Positions 24,991-38,689 are shown, numbered from the stretch's first letter. The stretch: 64,000 bases of DNA from Halichoerus grypus (GCF_964656455.1 NC_135716.1:107354389-107418388); one strand, 5' to 3'. The notes: generated by a model from the letters alone, not told the origin. A program made the numbers and translations.

Positions 24991-26219
24991 CATCTACTAT
25001 CACAGCTAATTGTAAGCTTCCACTTACATTTTAAGAAAGATGAAGATGTATAATGTAAATATGTACACAGATGCCACCTAAAGTTTATCTAATCCAAAAT
25101 GTTGTTGAACTGATTTACTATTAATTGCTGCATTTCAGCTAAATAAAGAAGTCTAAAGGAAATATTTGAAATAACTAAGACTAAAAAAAAGGGCAATACT
25201 GTATATAATTGCAATGTACAATCTTTTAATTAAGCTGGTAATTCCCACATGATACGGTTTTTAGATAGGTCCTATTATGTACAGTTTATACTTGAGTAGT
25301 TGAACACAAAGAAGATTAACTGACTTCCTAAAGCATCCCCAATTCCTTAGCAGATCTGGGATTAGAACCCAGAATTTAGGCTGTGCTTTGTTCATGCTTA
25401 CCACCCAATCAGCAGGGGAAAAAAAGTAGCATGATTCATGGTAATGTTCAGATAATATGAAGCATTTTAAAACTGAATTAGGGAATCAAAAGCCATAATG
25501 AAACCGTATTAGAAAAAAGGCTGGATGATGAAATGAGTTCTCACAAATGTGCAAAAGAAAAAGCAGACTCACTAATGAATAAGATGGGTAGGAAAGTCGA
25601 CTGAGATATAGCTAACTAGAATTCTTCAATTTGTTGAGGTCCCACTTAAAATTTATAAAGCAGGAAAAAAGAGGCTAAAATTTTGAACAATCAGGAAAAA
25701 CAGTGAGCCCTTGAAGAAACAGCTGTTGGCCTAAAGAAAGGTCTGTGATACACTTAGAAAGCAGTGAACTCTATTTTTAAGCCTTTGCGTGATGTGACAG
25801 ACATGTTTAATGTTACGGAAATGGACTCAAGCCTCTAGTTGACCTTACTAAAAAGAAATTGTGGCATTGGAGAAATTCTAGAAGTTAGGTAAAATAATAT
25901 ACAAACTTGAATCATTTATAGTTTATCCCCCATCCCTCCGGTTACCATATTAAACTATTAAAAAAGTGTTTTGCTTGTTCTTAAGAGTTTTTCACAGAAG
26001 ACTGGTCAAGAATTCTGATTCTTCACATAGTCTAAGAATACTTCGAGTGAACTATTGTGTTCATTTTCGCAGGACCCATTTGTATATTAATGAATTAATG
26101 AGCTAAATTAGAAGGAATCCTATTTAATTATTATAGACAAAATTATTTGCACTTCATGTTTCTTATCATGGACTTATTTTCAATGCAACACAATTGATTC
26201 TTAGTTAAAAAACATTTTA

Positions 26220-26400
26220 GGGACGCCTGGGTGGCTCAGTCGGTTAAGCGTCTGCCTTCGGCTCAGGTCATGATCCCAGGGTCCTGGGATCGAGTCCCGC
26301 ATCGGGCTCCCTGCTCCGCGGGGAGCCTGCTTCTCCCTCTGCCTCTGTCTCTCTCTCTGTCTCTCATGAATAAATAAATAAAATCTTTAAAAAAAAAAAC
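26220..26400 (+). mobile_element. Young Can-SINE, arctoid type, 0.5 kb upstream of DPYD exon 16
   Basis: The copy begins GGACGCCTGGGTGGCTCAGT, keeps intact-looking box A and box B regions (GGGATCGAGTCCCG) and ends in TAAATAAATAAAATCTTT plus a run of A. A perfect 13-base duplication, AAAAAACATTTTA, lies at 26207-26219 and 26401-26413. By eye it is the least diverged SINE here, with CpG sites still present, which suggests a recent insertion. It lies in the gene's sense direction. Confidence 0.96.
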
Positions 26401-26529
26401 AAAAAACATTTTAAATTTTGCTTGTATGCATTCCAGGTAGCCTACTACATTTTTCTTTGCACTACGACTTCCAGTACCAATTATCCAGAATTAGTAAGAT
26501 TTGTATCTATAAAAATAGAAACTGTGTAG

Positions 26530-26760
26530 GGAAGACTAAATGTGACGTCAAACAGATCTGGGTTAAAATCTGTGCTGTGTCACTTAACATACCAGGTTTG
26601 TCACGAACTCCCCTGTGCTTCGGTTTCCTTGTCTGCAAAATCGGTGTCCTACTAATCCAAGGACTATGAGAATCAGAGATAACAAATACAAAGCACATAG
26701 AGCAGTGAGTGTCCTCTTACAAGCACCGAAGGAATACTTGCTGTTGTATCATTGTTGTTA
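26530..26760 (+). mobile_element. MIR, 170 bases upstream of exon 16
   Basis: CAGATCTGGGTTAAAATCTG, TCGGTTTCCTTGTCTGCAAA and AACAAATACAAAGCACATAG give a decayed but ordered MIR. Confidence 0.8.
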
Positions 26761-26804
26761 CAGATAACTCTCATTTGAGAGTCAGAATACACCTCACAAG
26801 TTAG

Positions 26805-27083
<279 letters not shown>

Positions 27084-27779
27084 TAACTCTACCTTAGGCA
27101 AGGAGGTGTGTGGATCAGGTGACTGGCTTGAGACTTCCAGGTCTGCATTGTTTAAATATTTAGTGCTTAAAAAGTGGAAAATGAGGGAAACTGAAATTAC
27201 AGCAACTGTTTAGTTTTATTGAGGAAAATATCACATTATGTGCTTGACAGGAAGTAATATCATAACAAATAGCTTTTAAAAGCACTGAAGCAGAATTAGC
27301 TGATTTCAAATGCAATGTTCTTTATTCATTCCTGATGCTGATCCAGTTTCCCTGGAGCAATATACTGTACAAAATGCATTGTTCGTAGTGATTTTGTAGT
27401 AAATGGGGCACAGCACAAATTGCATTTTACATTTTTTAGCATATGATCATTATTCCCTAACTGTGTTTTGGGAGTTGCAAAAAGACTTTGATGCTATTTT
27501 TATTTTGGTATACAATGAATGGAACCTTCATGCTAAAATACTTTCAAAACCTAATGAATAAAATGTGGAAATATATGTTAATATGTAGAAAATACTGCAT
27601 CTTTATGTAACTAGATACAGTGTTGTATGTTAAGGAGCAATGTAAAAGCTTCATGCTAAAAAGGTGAGTGTTTTGCATCTAATTTGGCATTTAAGCCCAG
27701 AGGGAAATGGTGTGAATTAAATAATATGAAATGTTGTCATTTATGACAAATTTTCTAGTCCTGGAAATTCTACTTTTGT

Positions 27780-27822
27780 CTTTACGTCTGGCACAGGGCC
27801 TTGTACATAGTAGGTGCTCAAT
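27780..27822 (+). mobile_element. Short L2/MIR 3' tail
   Basis: GGCACAGGGCCTTGTACATA and TAGGTGCTCAATTC are the common end of L2, followed by a T-run. Confidence 0.6.
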
Positions 27823-28785
27823 TCTTTTTTTTTTTTTTCTTTTTTCCAAATCCTTGGATTATTTGAATTAAACTCAGAGGGCAGAGGCCCTTCATTTGGA
27901 AGGGCAAAAATTTCTGCTTATTCAAATGAACCTAGGTTCCTATTTTCATATTAGCATTCAGGGAGGATTTTAAAGTACCTTGTAAATATTTAATTAACAT
28001 TCAGAATAGATTTGTGACTTAGGAAGAAACCATTCTCATGTAGCAGCAGGAGGGGAGGGCCTAGTCAAATGTTTTTCAAGTATATCCTGTGTTCCACTCA
28101 CAACAGGTTACCCAGAAGATCAGTCAGTGTGGTGACAGAACCAAGCCTCAGAAATACTCAGTAGAGGGAAAATATCATTATATTAGGTCCTGACTTCTGT
28201 GAGGCAAGGCTTGGGTGACCGTGTGTCAACATGTGTACCTTGACTTAAATGAGGGAGGCTTCTAACGGGACAGCTGGAACAGGGCCTGAGGTAGTCACTG
28301 TTCCCTCTTTATAACCCTTGCACAGTGTCTGAAACTTAGACCCAAGATATTTTTTAGCTACACGGATAAAAACAGCTATGGAAACATTTAAATCTATTGA
28401 CTGTTTTAAAGAAGGATACATTTTAATATATATTTCTTGCCACAGAAATGATGTTGCCCAAACTTGAGCTTATTTTTTAGAGTGGGCTTTGGCTCCATGA
28501 ACACATCTGAACTTACCACTGTTAAGTGTCTTAGGGGCATCCTCTCCAGAGAGTTATTTAGCTACATAAATTTTTGCACAGCCTTTGGCTGAATGAGGAT
28601 ACCAAGCATTAAAATTTTGCAGTAGAGTTAGTATTAAGATTTCTAAAACTCTTGGAAAACATATGTTCCAAAAACCATGATACCTTAGGCTGAAGGAAAC
28701 TTGGGAACATTGCCATTTCACTTGTTAGTTATAATCTCTAAAACTAAAACCAGTTCTTATCAGCCACATTTAGAAATTTTCTTTT

Positions 28786-28983
28786 GGGGGCACCTGGGTG
28801 GCTTAGTCGTTGGGCATCTGCCTTCAGCTAGCGTCATGATCCTGGGGTCTTGGGATCGAACCCCACATCAGGCTCCCTGCTCTGCAGGGGGGCCTGCTTT
28901 TCCCTCTCCCACTCCCCCTGCTTGTGTTCCCTCTCTCACTGTCTCTCTCTCTGTCAAAAAATTTTTAAAAAGCTTAAAAAAAA
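28786..28983 (+). mobile_element. Can-SINE
   Basis: The head is GGGGGCACCTGGGTGGCTTA, with a tRNA-like body, the CCCTCTCCCACTCCCCCTGC signature, CT repeats and an A-rich tail. A perfect 14-base duplication, AGAAATTTTCTTTT, lies at 28772-28785 and 28984-28997. Confidence 0.96.
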
Positions 28984-30403
28984 AGAAATTTTCTTTTGAA
29001 TTATATTCTCTTTTAAATCATAGAATTGGAAAATAAAACAAATTTAATCATTTTTGCTCCAACATATTTTAAATGATGGCTCTGCCTCAGGACACAGGAA
29101 TGTTCGATATCTTAAATGGAGGGAAGGAAGAATATTAGTGCATTAAAAAAAAACTTTACTGTAAATCTGACTCTTTAGAGTGGGCACAGGTATGTCTGGT
29201 GCTTATTCATCTTTTCCTTCTTTTTTTTTTTTTTTTTTCTTTATCTACCTCCTGTTCCCATTGCCTCTTCCTTTCTCTTTGAGGTTCATATTCTTGAACA
29301 CTTGTAAGCTGGTGGGATGGGAAGTTTGTACTCAGTGCTGGGGGACCGAGAAGCCATTCCAATTCCTCTTCCCCATTGCAGTGCGATTCTGCATTCCATC
29401 TCTTGGAAACAATGTAAGCCAGGCGCAGAGCCGTGTGTATCGCCAGAGCCTGATAAGTGTTTGCTTCATGAATGAAACAAACTGACATTAGCTCCATGCC
29501 TAGAATATTTATCTATTGGAAACGCTCTCTTGTACTTTTTCCACTTCTGCTGTTTCCAGAAATCATCATAATTTTAGCCACTTAAGAAGAGGCAGAGTAT
29601 CACAGTATAGTATAATTTCCTCTCTAAACATGTTTTTTCCTCCATTATGTCATATATTTTCTCACCAATATTTCACAAGGGAAAAATACTGCCTTTGTAT
29701 CTAAGTGATTTTATATTAACCACATATGTATATATTTAAATATATACTTATATATTTAAACTCTTTATAAATGTTCCCATAAGTGACCAAATATTGTGAA
29801 ATTTTTGAACAGAGAAGGCTATAACCTCTACTCCACAATATATAGAAATCATTTACTTACGGAATTTGTAGAAATAAAGAAAATCTCAAGCTGACCGTGG
29901 GAATTTGCATTTATATTTCCTGCAAAGTGAAACGGAAAAACCCCCCCATAACTTTGATGCTTAAGTGAAAGTGAAAATATGCTCTAGCTTTAGTTGTGTA
30001 CACTCTAAAGAGTCAGAAGTATATTACAACATGAAAAAAAATTTAGTTTTCTTGTCCTCACAATAACCCTCTGAATAGGTTGAGTTTTTATCCCATTGTA
30101 CAACAAGGGCAACGATAAAATAAAAACCAAACCAAACTAAAACAACAACAAAAAAATGAAGCCTCCATGCTTCCCAGGTCACAAATCTGGTCAGCAATTG
30201 CCAAGGCCTGAGCTTTAATTAGCATGTAAGCCTGAATATAGATAGATAAATCACTGAGAACAGTTCTTAATAAATTGGTATTCCAGTGTAAGCATTAAAT
30301 ATATATTATTATGAACTGAAAGCGCAGTACAGGACTAAGTTATCTCTAAAGTCTTTTGTAGGTCTAAATTCCCATTTCTCAAAATATATAAAAACACAAG
30401 CAA

Positions 30404-30590
30404 GGGGCGCCTGGGTGGCTTAGTTTCTTGGGCGTCTGCCTTCACCTCAGGTCATGATCCCCAGGGTCCTGGGATCCAGCCCTGCATCGGGCTCCCTGTT
30501 CAGCGGGGAGCCTCCTTCTCCCTCTTCCACTCCCCCTGCTTGTGTTCTCTCTCTTTCTCTCTCTCTGTCAAAAAAAAAAAAAAAAATCCT
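30404..30590 (+). mobile_element. Can-SINE with CA-expanded 3' flank
   Basis: The head is GGGGCGCCTGGGTGGCTTAG, followed by a CT-rich stretch and 17 A before ATCCT. The left flank AAAACACAAGCAA (30391-30403) resembles the right flank AAACACACACACACACGCAA (30592-30611), as if the 3' duplication copy had gained CA units. Confidence 0.93.
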
Positions 30591-31639
30591 TAAACACACA
30601 CACACACGCAAACCTGAATCTACTTTGTAGATGTTGCGTCTCTCTGGAATAAGGGAGCCTCCCTGATGTCTTAACATTCAGATTTAAAGTTGTCTACGTG
30701 CAGTCTATGTAAGCCAGTTTCCTGTGCTGGCATATTACTTTATAAATATAATTATAATCAATTCTATAAAATTCAGATAAAATGGCACCTCTTTGAGGTC
30801 TTCTCCTTTTCCTAAATATGAAGTGTTCTGACGGCATTGGGTGAATACCCCTCTTTTGTCTTTGAATAATTATATTGACTATTTTTAATTCCATCCTGCA
30901 GAACCTTTTAAAGTAAATTCAGACAAAAGCTGAAGAAACTCAACTTTCTGTTGTGTTTATTTTGTTTCCGAAATTATTACCAACATTTGAAAAATAGGTA
31001 GATTTGACAGAAACATCCTGTTTCTTACTTCTCTTGAACTATGGGAAGACATGGCCACAGGTGGCCTGCTTTGCCATCCAGCAGTGAGGAACTAGAGCTT
31101 TCTTGCTTTCCTGTAACACTCTCTGTGGTTCATGTAAAGAGCAGCAAACGTTTGACCAAGGGTAAGTGCTTTTTCCCAAACATGGATTTGATCAGTATGT
31201 GCCTCCCCAATTCAACCTTTAAATATCCAAACCAACCCTTGCCAGAATTTTTGCTTCCTTTCTAGGTTCCTGACATCTAAGAGTCTGTAAGCTGCCTTCT
31301 TTAGCCAGCAGTACCTTTAATTCTTAGACCCTCCATCAGCTAGGAAAAGAAAAAATAGTTGATGGGGGTTGTGGATGGAAGGTGTGGGCTAAGATGCCTT
31401 GCCACCTTCCTTTTTTTATCTTCCACAAGGCACAGAGGAAGAGCAAGAGGCAGCATCCTCCTCAGTACTTCTCAGTACTAGCCGTATAGTCCTCTTGAAA
31501 TGGTTTTTTCCTCCTGCCATCAGAAAACGCCAAGTTTTAAAGCTTTTTCTTATTTTTCACACAAGTTGTTTACTTTTTTGCCTTGTGTCAATGATGTGAC
31601 ATAGTAAAGTACAGACTTCTAGAACTGAGGGTAACCTGA

Positions 31640-31770
31640 AAGATTTTCCAGTTTGACCCCCTTATTTACAGGAAAGGAATCAGGGACTGGGAAGATACCT
31701 AATTTGCCTTTGCCTGAGGAAACCAACTAGCAAGCTCCATAGCCTCTGATGCTCTTGTCACTGACCCACA
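31640..31770 (-). mobile_element. Possible old MIR-type fragment
   Basis: CAGTTTGACCCCCTTATTTA followed by CAGGAAAGGAATCAGGGACT resembles the inverse of a MIR-related SINE (MIR3 or similar). Tentative. Confidence 0.35.
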
Positions 31771-34700
31771 TCTGGCGCTCTGCTGACTATTTCCTCCAGT
31801 CAGTTGGGTGTATCTAAATCTCTAGTTAAACTAAATAAGCCAGTTCAGTGCCCTGGGAACTCCTGAATCCACACCTTTCTGCAAACTATTATTTGCTCTG
31901 CCTGGAATTCATATCTTTTCAACTGAAATTATCCAAATAGAAATCACCTGTCTAACTCTATTTTAAATGACATCTAATCTATTAACTGAGTATGTCTTAT
32001 CAGTCAACCAAACTTTCCATGAGAAAGAAAAAAGAATATACTGTATGTGAACAGGTTTAAAGGTGGAAACTAGAAGCATACTCTCGTTGGACTCTCTGGT
32101 GACCTAGAGATTGAATCGCTGTCAGTGAATTTGAATTTCTTCACCTGACAATTCTAAGAGGCTACAAAGATGTTATTTCCCTGGCCCTTACAGGATTCCC
32201 ATTTTTTGGTAGTTTGAATGCCTTCCTTGTTTGTAGGTGTGATTGCTAAAGAGTGCACACCTATTTCAGTAAGGAGGCCTTTGGATGGAAAATTCCAAGA
32301 TGACAGTGTAATCGGAGGGAAGGCTACTCTAGCTTCACGGTTAAAGCAATGTCCTGAAGAAAGATAGCGGTGCCACTATTACTACCTGATACGCCTTGCT
32401 ATCTCACAGCCCCTCCATTTAGTCACGCACATCCTCTGCATAGAATTTAGCTAAGTAAGAGCAAACAGATTTCAAAGTGGTAAATCTGAAGACATTTACT
32501 GATCTTAAATAATTATTGACTTAAATTAAGATCACCCAAACAATGCTTTGATATTTCCCTCATGATCTGTTCTGTGTCCAATTTAATTTACACAAACTCT
32601 GTATGCCTATTAAAAAAGGAGAGAGAAAGGCTTTGTTTCTGTTACAACATGCCAACATTTTTCATAAAACATTAACCACAGATTATTACTCTTACCCTTG
32701 CCAGAGAGCAGACGTCTGTCACCAGGAAGAGAATCCAAAACTAAGTGTGAGGACCACATTGCCCCAGATGTGCTAGCATTTCCCTTGGGAAATAAAACCT
32801 TCCTCCAGCAGCTGGGTTAACAGACCCCCTATCTCATATGCAATACAGGGTCCAGTGAGCGATGACCACAATCTGCCTGGATCAGGTCCCCATCAGATGT
32901 TTGTGGAGGGGACAATATAAAGATACGGGTTTTAAAGCCAACACAACTGACAAGTCATAGTACTACCTATATTTCCCAGAGGAATGAAATCCAGGAACTC
33001 AGGAGGACGAGACACCCCGAAGGCTAGAGAAAAGAATATGGGAGCCCCATCAGTGGTAAAATACAACTGAAGCCACAGTGACCTGCTTGGCCTCTTTCTG
33101 GGGGGCCTAAGAGGAGGATCACTGCTGAGTTAGATTTACTTTTTGATACTGGTCTGGTACATGCCCATCCGCTGTCCTCTGCGTAAGGTTCTTGATTCCT
33201 CTCACTCCTTTTAACTCTAGCCCCTATAAAATACATGTGTGACAAAGTGCCACATTGTCCTGCAAGTGATGTTTAATCTTGCTCTAATTAGCTTGGGCGA
33301 ATGTAACTTCGGGCTAGGGAGTTGGAACTAAGGTCTATCAGTTGAATGGATAAATACGGGATAGGCTAGGTTGACTTCAAGGCTGGGTCGGCTTCAGTGG
33401 ATTGAGTCCCTGAAACATCACATTCACAGGTTTGGAAATCATTATGTCGTGAAGTAACATCATTTCATGGAGAGCTATGAGAAATAACTGCAGGATATAA
33501 GCTTCTGCAGAAGTGACTGAAATCTGATATTATCCATATACATTTAACTTATCCTGTTCTCTTTTATTTTCCTTGTGGCATTATAATTTTAGAAGTGCTT
33601 TAAAATAAATTGTCAACTTGTTTATGAGAAAAAGTATCTCTGATCAAAAAGAAATATTTGCTTTATACTGTATTATGTTGCCCAACTTTTATTTGAGTTT
33701 AATTCTCAACCATTTGCATAGACATGGGTGCTGGCGTGAGTAGATAACTACAGGAGTTCTGTAAGAGGCATTTATATAACTGCCAATATTTTGCCATAAG
33801 CTGATTCTCTCTGAGTTTTTCAGTTTTAGTTATTAATGTTGGTTAATGATATAAAATGATTGCTTCCTCTCAAAAATTTTAAATTTTTAGCAGACAACAA
33901 TGCCATTTAAATCTAACTGAAGTATCAGTTGTAGGTCAGGGAGTATCATTGTTTATGTCTATGACAACGATCATGTGGCAGTTAAAAAACTTATGTGCAG
34001 TACAGATAGTGGATCACTGGTGAATGGTTGCAGGAAAAACATCCTAAATGTGTGTATTTTTTCTTTAATGTGTGTATTTTTTTTTACACATTGGTGTGGC
34101 TTTTATTGTACTCATCACTTGTTATATTCCCCAAATCTGGCAGCAACAGCATTTTACAATTTTTTTTTAATCACCCTCAGACGATCACATCATAGTGACT
34201 TTGAGAAGCATAGCAGAGTTTTCTCTGTGCCTCCTGACTTATAGCATAAAGATAAACTGAAAATGTCTTTGGCCCAAAGAGAGAGACACAGGAGTCGGGT
34301 CGGGAGAGGCTATGATCTTAATCAGTGGTATCACGCAGAGTTTGCCTAGCATAATGTCACACCAAAATAACAGGCATTAGCAGTGCAGAGTAGAAACAGC
34401 GTTGGAAACCAGAATTACCGGCAATGAAATGAAGGGTCTAGTCATGGATCCAACTAGTCTAGAATATTTAGAAAAACTGGCAAACAAGACTGAGTCATTT
34501 ATTAAAAGCCACAAAAGACTCAGGAGTAAAGGACACTACCTATTAGGCTAAAAAAGCAAGATTGGACCAAAACCTAGTAAGCACTCAGGAGCTAAGAGAT
34601 TCAGAGGCAGCCGAGTTTACAATAAGGCAAGAGAAAGGATAATGAGTAAGACAAATCAAAGGAAGGCAAAAGAGCCACCACTTTCAAGAAGACCTTAAAA

Positions 34701-36397
34701 TTAAGGCAACTTGTGCCTCAGAGATAAAGTTTTTATACATTTCCCACTGGGGTAGAAGCAGCCTTTTAGACTGCAATCAGTTTAAGGCTTCCAGCTGTGA
34801 GAAGGTGAGCAATGTCAGGAAGGAAGCATGTGGACTTGCCTGACTACGGAAGGAAATATTGCTTCCCCCCCACAAAAAAAAAGTAACTCAAGGGAAGTAG
34901 ATTTATTAAAATTACGACATTTTTACAGCCCAGGAGTATTGATTCAAGATGGAAGACCCTATGGCTTTTGTGAACTATCATTTAGCAGCCCCATTCCCAG
35001 AGAACTATCATGACCCCCTCAGATGCACATGAGGTGGCGCTTACTGATAATAACAGATTTTATACAAACATGAAGTCTGTCTTGATGTTGATTACATTGC
35101 AGAAATCTTAATGACAGTCGTGTTTTATAGCTAACTTTGTTTTTGTTCTTTCACCAAAAAATCACTTCATGAAGTAGCATTATGATTAATAAATCTATGC
35201 TGTACAAAAAAGCTTTGTTTAAGGAGATACCAATTTAAAGCATGAGTATCAATTTTAGACACTTTGAGATGTTCTGAATGTCTTTCTTTCCTCATGTTAT
35301 TTGCTATTTATGTTTTCTAGTTGGAGTGTTTTCTCTCCCTACTTGTTGTTACTGGGTGTATTCAGTTTTAAAAGTCTTCATAGATCAAGTTGCAAAATCA
35401 GTTATACCTAATGCATGTTAGTGACTCATCGGAGAGTAGCATACAGATTTTTTCTCTTATTTGTGAAACTTTTGGCTGTCTATCAAATGGATGGAGATCT
35501 CTATTGCCAGTTTTTGTTTATCAATGTTTTTTTTCTTGACAACACCAGAAATCATATGGCAACATAGTAGGCATGTCATTCCTGTTTATCCTATAGCCGT
35601 GTTTTGCCGAATGTGGGAGAACTTGGTACGTGAAGGAAAAATTGAATCCCTTCACTTCTAGTGTCTGTTCTCTATTCCTCTATCCCATGTTCACTCTTGA
35701 TTCTCCTTCTACATTCTATCACCTCAGTCTCAAACTTTTAGAGAACAGCCTTTCTATTTAGGAGATATAGGTATAGAGTCCCCATAGTATTCATTGCACT
35801 CCCAATCTCAAATACTTCTTCTCTACTTTTATTCATTTAACAAATATTTAGGATATCTACTATGTACCAAGAATTGTGTGAAAAGCTGAGAGTATAATAA
35901 TGAGCAAAACCAGACATGTTTTCTGTTCTCAGGGATCTTTCCATTTAGTAGAGTAGATATATTGGACAAATAACCCCACAAACAATAAAGTATAACTGGC
36001 ATAGTAACCATGAAGTAGTGGCCCATGATACTTGAAAAGCATATAATGTGAAGTTTCTGGACTACTTGGAAGGGTCAAGGAAGGATTATATAAGGAAGTG
36101 ATGTTAGATCTGATACCTGAAATATTGAGAGGATTTTTAACTAAGTGAAATGATTGGGGTGGGTTAGAGCATTCCAGGCAGTGGAAACAGCATGAGCAAA
36201 AGCCCTGTGGTTGAAACAAGGCATGTTGAAGGGCAAAAGAAGAATAGGGTGCTTAGAGCACACACATGTGGCACAAGATGGTGTTGGAGAGGAAAAAATG
36301 GAGAGGAAAAAATAGACTGTATAAGAGCCCATAAGTCACACCTTGTTAAGCCTTTTGATCTTGTCCCAACAGCAACGGAAAGTTTAAAAGGTTTATC

Positions 36398-36421
36398 GTG
36401 TGTGTGTGTGTGTGTGTGTGT
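36398..36421. repeat. GT microsatellite inside the reversed L2
   Basis: About 12 uninterrupted GT units followed by diverged TG-rich sequence to about 36470. Confidence 0.92.
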
Positions 36422-36598
36422 ATGCATGTACATGTGTGCACAAGCCTGTGCATGTGTTTGGTGAGTGGCATGGTGACAATGGTGGGGTGATATGATTGTG
36501 TTTTCATTTTGAGAGAAGAGAATTAGAAGAGCATGAGAATGGACCTAAGAAGGCTGTCTGGAATAACCTTGCAGTTGTTCATGTAAAATATAATGGTG

Positions 36599-36960
36599 CT
36601 ATGGTGAGCACTGTGAATTGTGTAAGACTGTTGAATCACAGACCTGTACCTCTGAAACAAATAATACATTATATGTTAAAAAAAAAAAAAAAAAAAAAGA
36701 AGATAGCAGGAAGGGAAAAATGAAGGGGGGGAAATCGGAGGAGGAGACGAACCATGAGAGACGATGGACTCTGAGAAACAAACTGAGGGTTCTAGAGGGG
36801 AGGGGGGTGGGGGGATGGGTTAGCCTGGTGATGCGTATTAAAGAGGGCACATTCTGCATGGAGCACTGGGTGTTATGCACAAACAATGAATCATGGAACA
36901 CTACATCAAAAACTAATGATGTAATGTATGATGATTAACATAACATAATAAAATTAAAAA
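36599..36960 (+). mobile_element. L1 3' end, young carnivore type, 5'-truncated
   Basis: The copy contains the carnivore L1 3' UTR hallmarks: TGAATCACAGACCTGTACCT, an internal A-run, the G-rich AGAGGGGAGGGGGGTGGGGG, TGGAGCACTGGGTGTTATGC, AATGAATCATGGAACACTAC and the terminal AACATAATAAAATT. The shared flank ATATAATGGTG at 36588-36598 and 36964-36974 is the likely target duplication. It interrupts an older reversed L2. It holds only 3' UTR, so it has no coding capacity. Confidence 0.93.
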
Positions 36961-37739
36961 AATATATAATGGTGGTTTACAGCTTAGATTAGGGAAGTGA
37001 TTGTAGAGAAAGAGAAATGGATATGCCATAGATAAGGAATATATCCAGCAGCATTTGAGGATGGGTTGGATATGGGTTTTGAGGGAAAAACAAATGGGAA
37101 GATGGTTCTTCGTTTTCTGTGGTGTGCAGATGGAGGAATTCTGGTATTATAAACTAAGACAGCTGTATTAGCTGATGTAACTGATGGTATGAGGTTGAAG
37201 TTGACTTTGTGATTGTCTGGATCTGGAAAAGCAGATGATGTCCGCAGCATTCTCACTCTCTCTTACTTTCTCTTCTTTGTTCCATGGTGTAGTGGATGAC
37301 TCATTCTTCCCCATGACAGATAAGCATTTTTAATCCATCTAATGACCTAGCCTCAGATAAATCTATGGTTCCTCATCCCAGTTCCCAGGGGATCTCCACC
37401 TTTCTACCCCTAGACCATTTACTGATATCTGTGGTTCTGGTATTTTCTGTATACTCTCTCTAATCCCCACTACTAAGCTCTTAGCAAAAACTTTCTTTTA
37501 AATGAATCCATCCTTATTTTAAACAATTAAAACACTTACCCATAAAGCATTTTGAATATTAAACATATCACGCTCTCATAGAGATGATGGATATAGGATA
37601 AAGTGAAATACAATTTTTCCAATATCTAGTAAATAAGGAATTATATTTTTGAGATGGCAACAATGCAAGGGTAGTTACTATGATATAGATATATCCCAAG
37701 AGAATAAATTCATAAAAGATTATAAAAATCGAGTTTGTT

Positions 37740-37900
37740 CACTTAGTGTGCCTTGTATTCTAAGACTTGTGCTAGCTCTTTCCACACATGGGATCACACC
37801 CACTCCTCAATCAACTTTGAGGGGGAAGATAAAACATTCTCCATATTTACAGACAAAGGACCTGAGGCTGGAGTGACTTGCTCCACATTGAATCCCCAGG
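37740..37900 (-). mobile_element. Possible MIR, reversed
   Basis: CTCCATATTTACAGACAAAG and GACCTGAGGCTGGAGTGACT resemble inverse MIR core. The start of the stretch is more diverged. Confidence 0.5.
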
Positions 37901-38008
37901 GATTAATGTTACTATGGTACATGGTAGGTTCCATAAATAATTTTTGGACAGATTAATGAAGGTTTAAATGAATGAATAATCGGATTAAGTCTTCATACAA
38001 AATGTGCT

Positions 38009-38032
38009 GTGTGTGTGTGTGTGTGTGTGTGT
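38009..38032. repeat. GT microsatellite
   Basis: About 12 uninterrupted GT units. Confidence 0.92.
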
Positions 38033-38689
38033 CTGCGTGTGCCATTGGCAATGAGAAGATCCTGAGCAGAGTGGTTTATGAATATGACTCAGTATAGCAG
38101 TTCTTGGTTTTTTTGTAAGACTTATATTTCAAGTCATTTTGCTTCCCTCTAAAACCAATCTCAATACATTGTTCTGATTTTTTTGTCATCTTTCCACCTC
38201 AACCATGTTAGGTGTCATGTGTCTGATTTCTCCAGTTTGTGTCTTGAATCCATTCTAAATATGTTTATCCCGAGGTACATACTACTTATATATACATATT
38301 ATTCATAATTCCCTGTGCCCTGGACAGGAGTCTATCTCCTTTTCAAATATTCTATCTTTGGAACTCAATAATCTTTTGCTGTTGTGTTAAGAATGAGCAT
38401 TTTTTACATGTTACCATAGGAGTTCAGAGGATGAAAGAGATCAATATGGCTGACTCTGTTCCTTTTGCAAACTCGCTATCCTATGGAAACAAGGCCACTC
38501 TCCAGGGATGAAAGGAGAGAAAGAAAATAAGCTGCCTCAGCCTGGCCTCCAGGAAATTAAGGACTTCATTTTCACCTGTTTCCATGCCCACTGCCTAATG
38601 GCATAGTTTTGGATTACAAATGCTCCCTGAATGTCGTCTCATACGACATTTAAGAGCAGAGATGATACCTGCCATGCTGCTTGGCAGGC

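Larger units (their letters stand above)
35825..37260 (-). mobile_element. L2 (LINE2) 3' region, reversed, split by the L1
   Basis: ATTCATTTAACAAATATTTA and CTACTATGTACCAAGAATTG are the inverse of the L2 3' tail. GAGCATTCCAGGCAGTGGAAACAGC further on is the inverse of the conserved TGGAATGCTCT part of the L2 3' UTR. L2-like sequence appears to continue after the L1 (36965-37260). The outer boundary is approximate. Confidence 0.75.

Noticed and set aside
26220..26400. A functional tRNA gene suggested by box A and box B-like sequences
   Set aside because: The tRNA-like part is the head of a Can-SINE with a CT-rich body, A-tail and target duplications. It does not fold as a complete tRNA.
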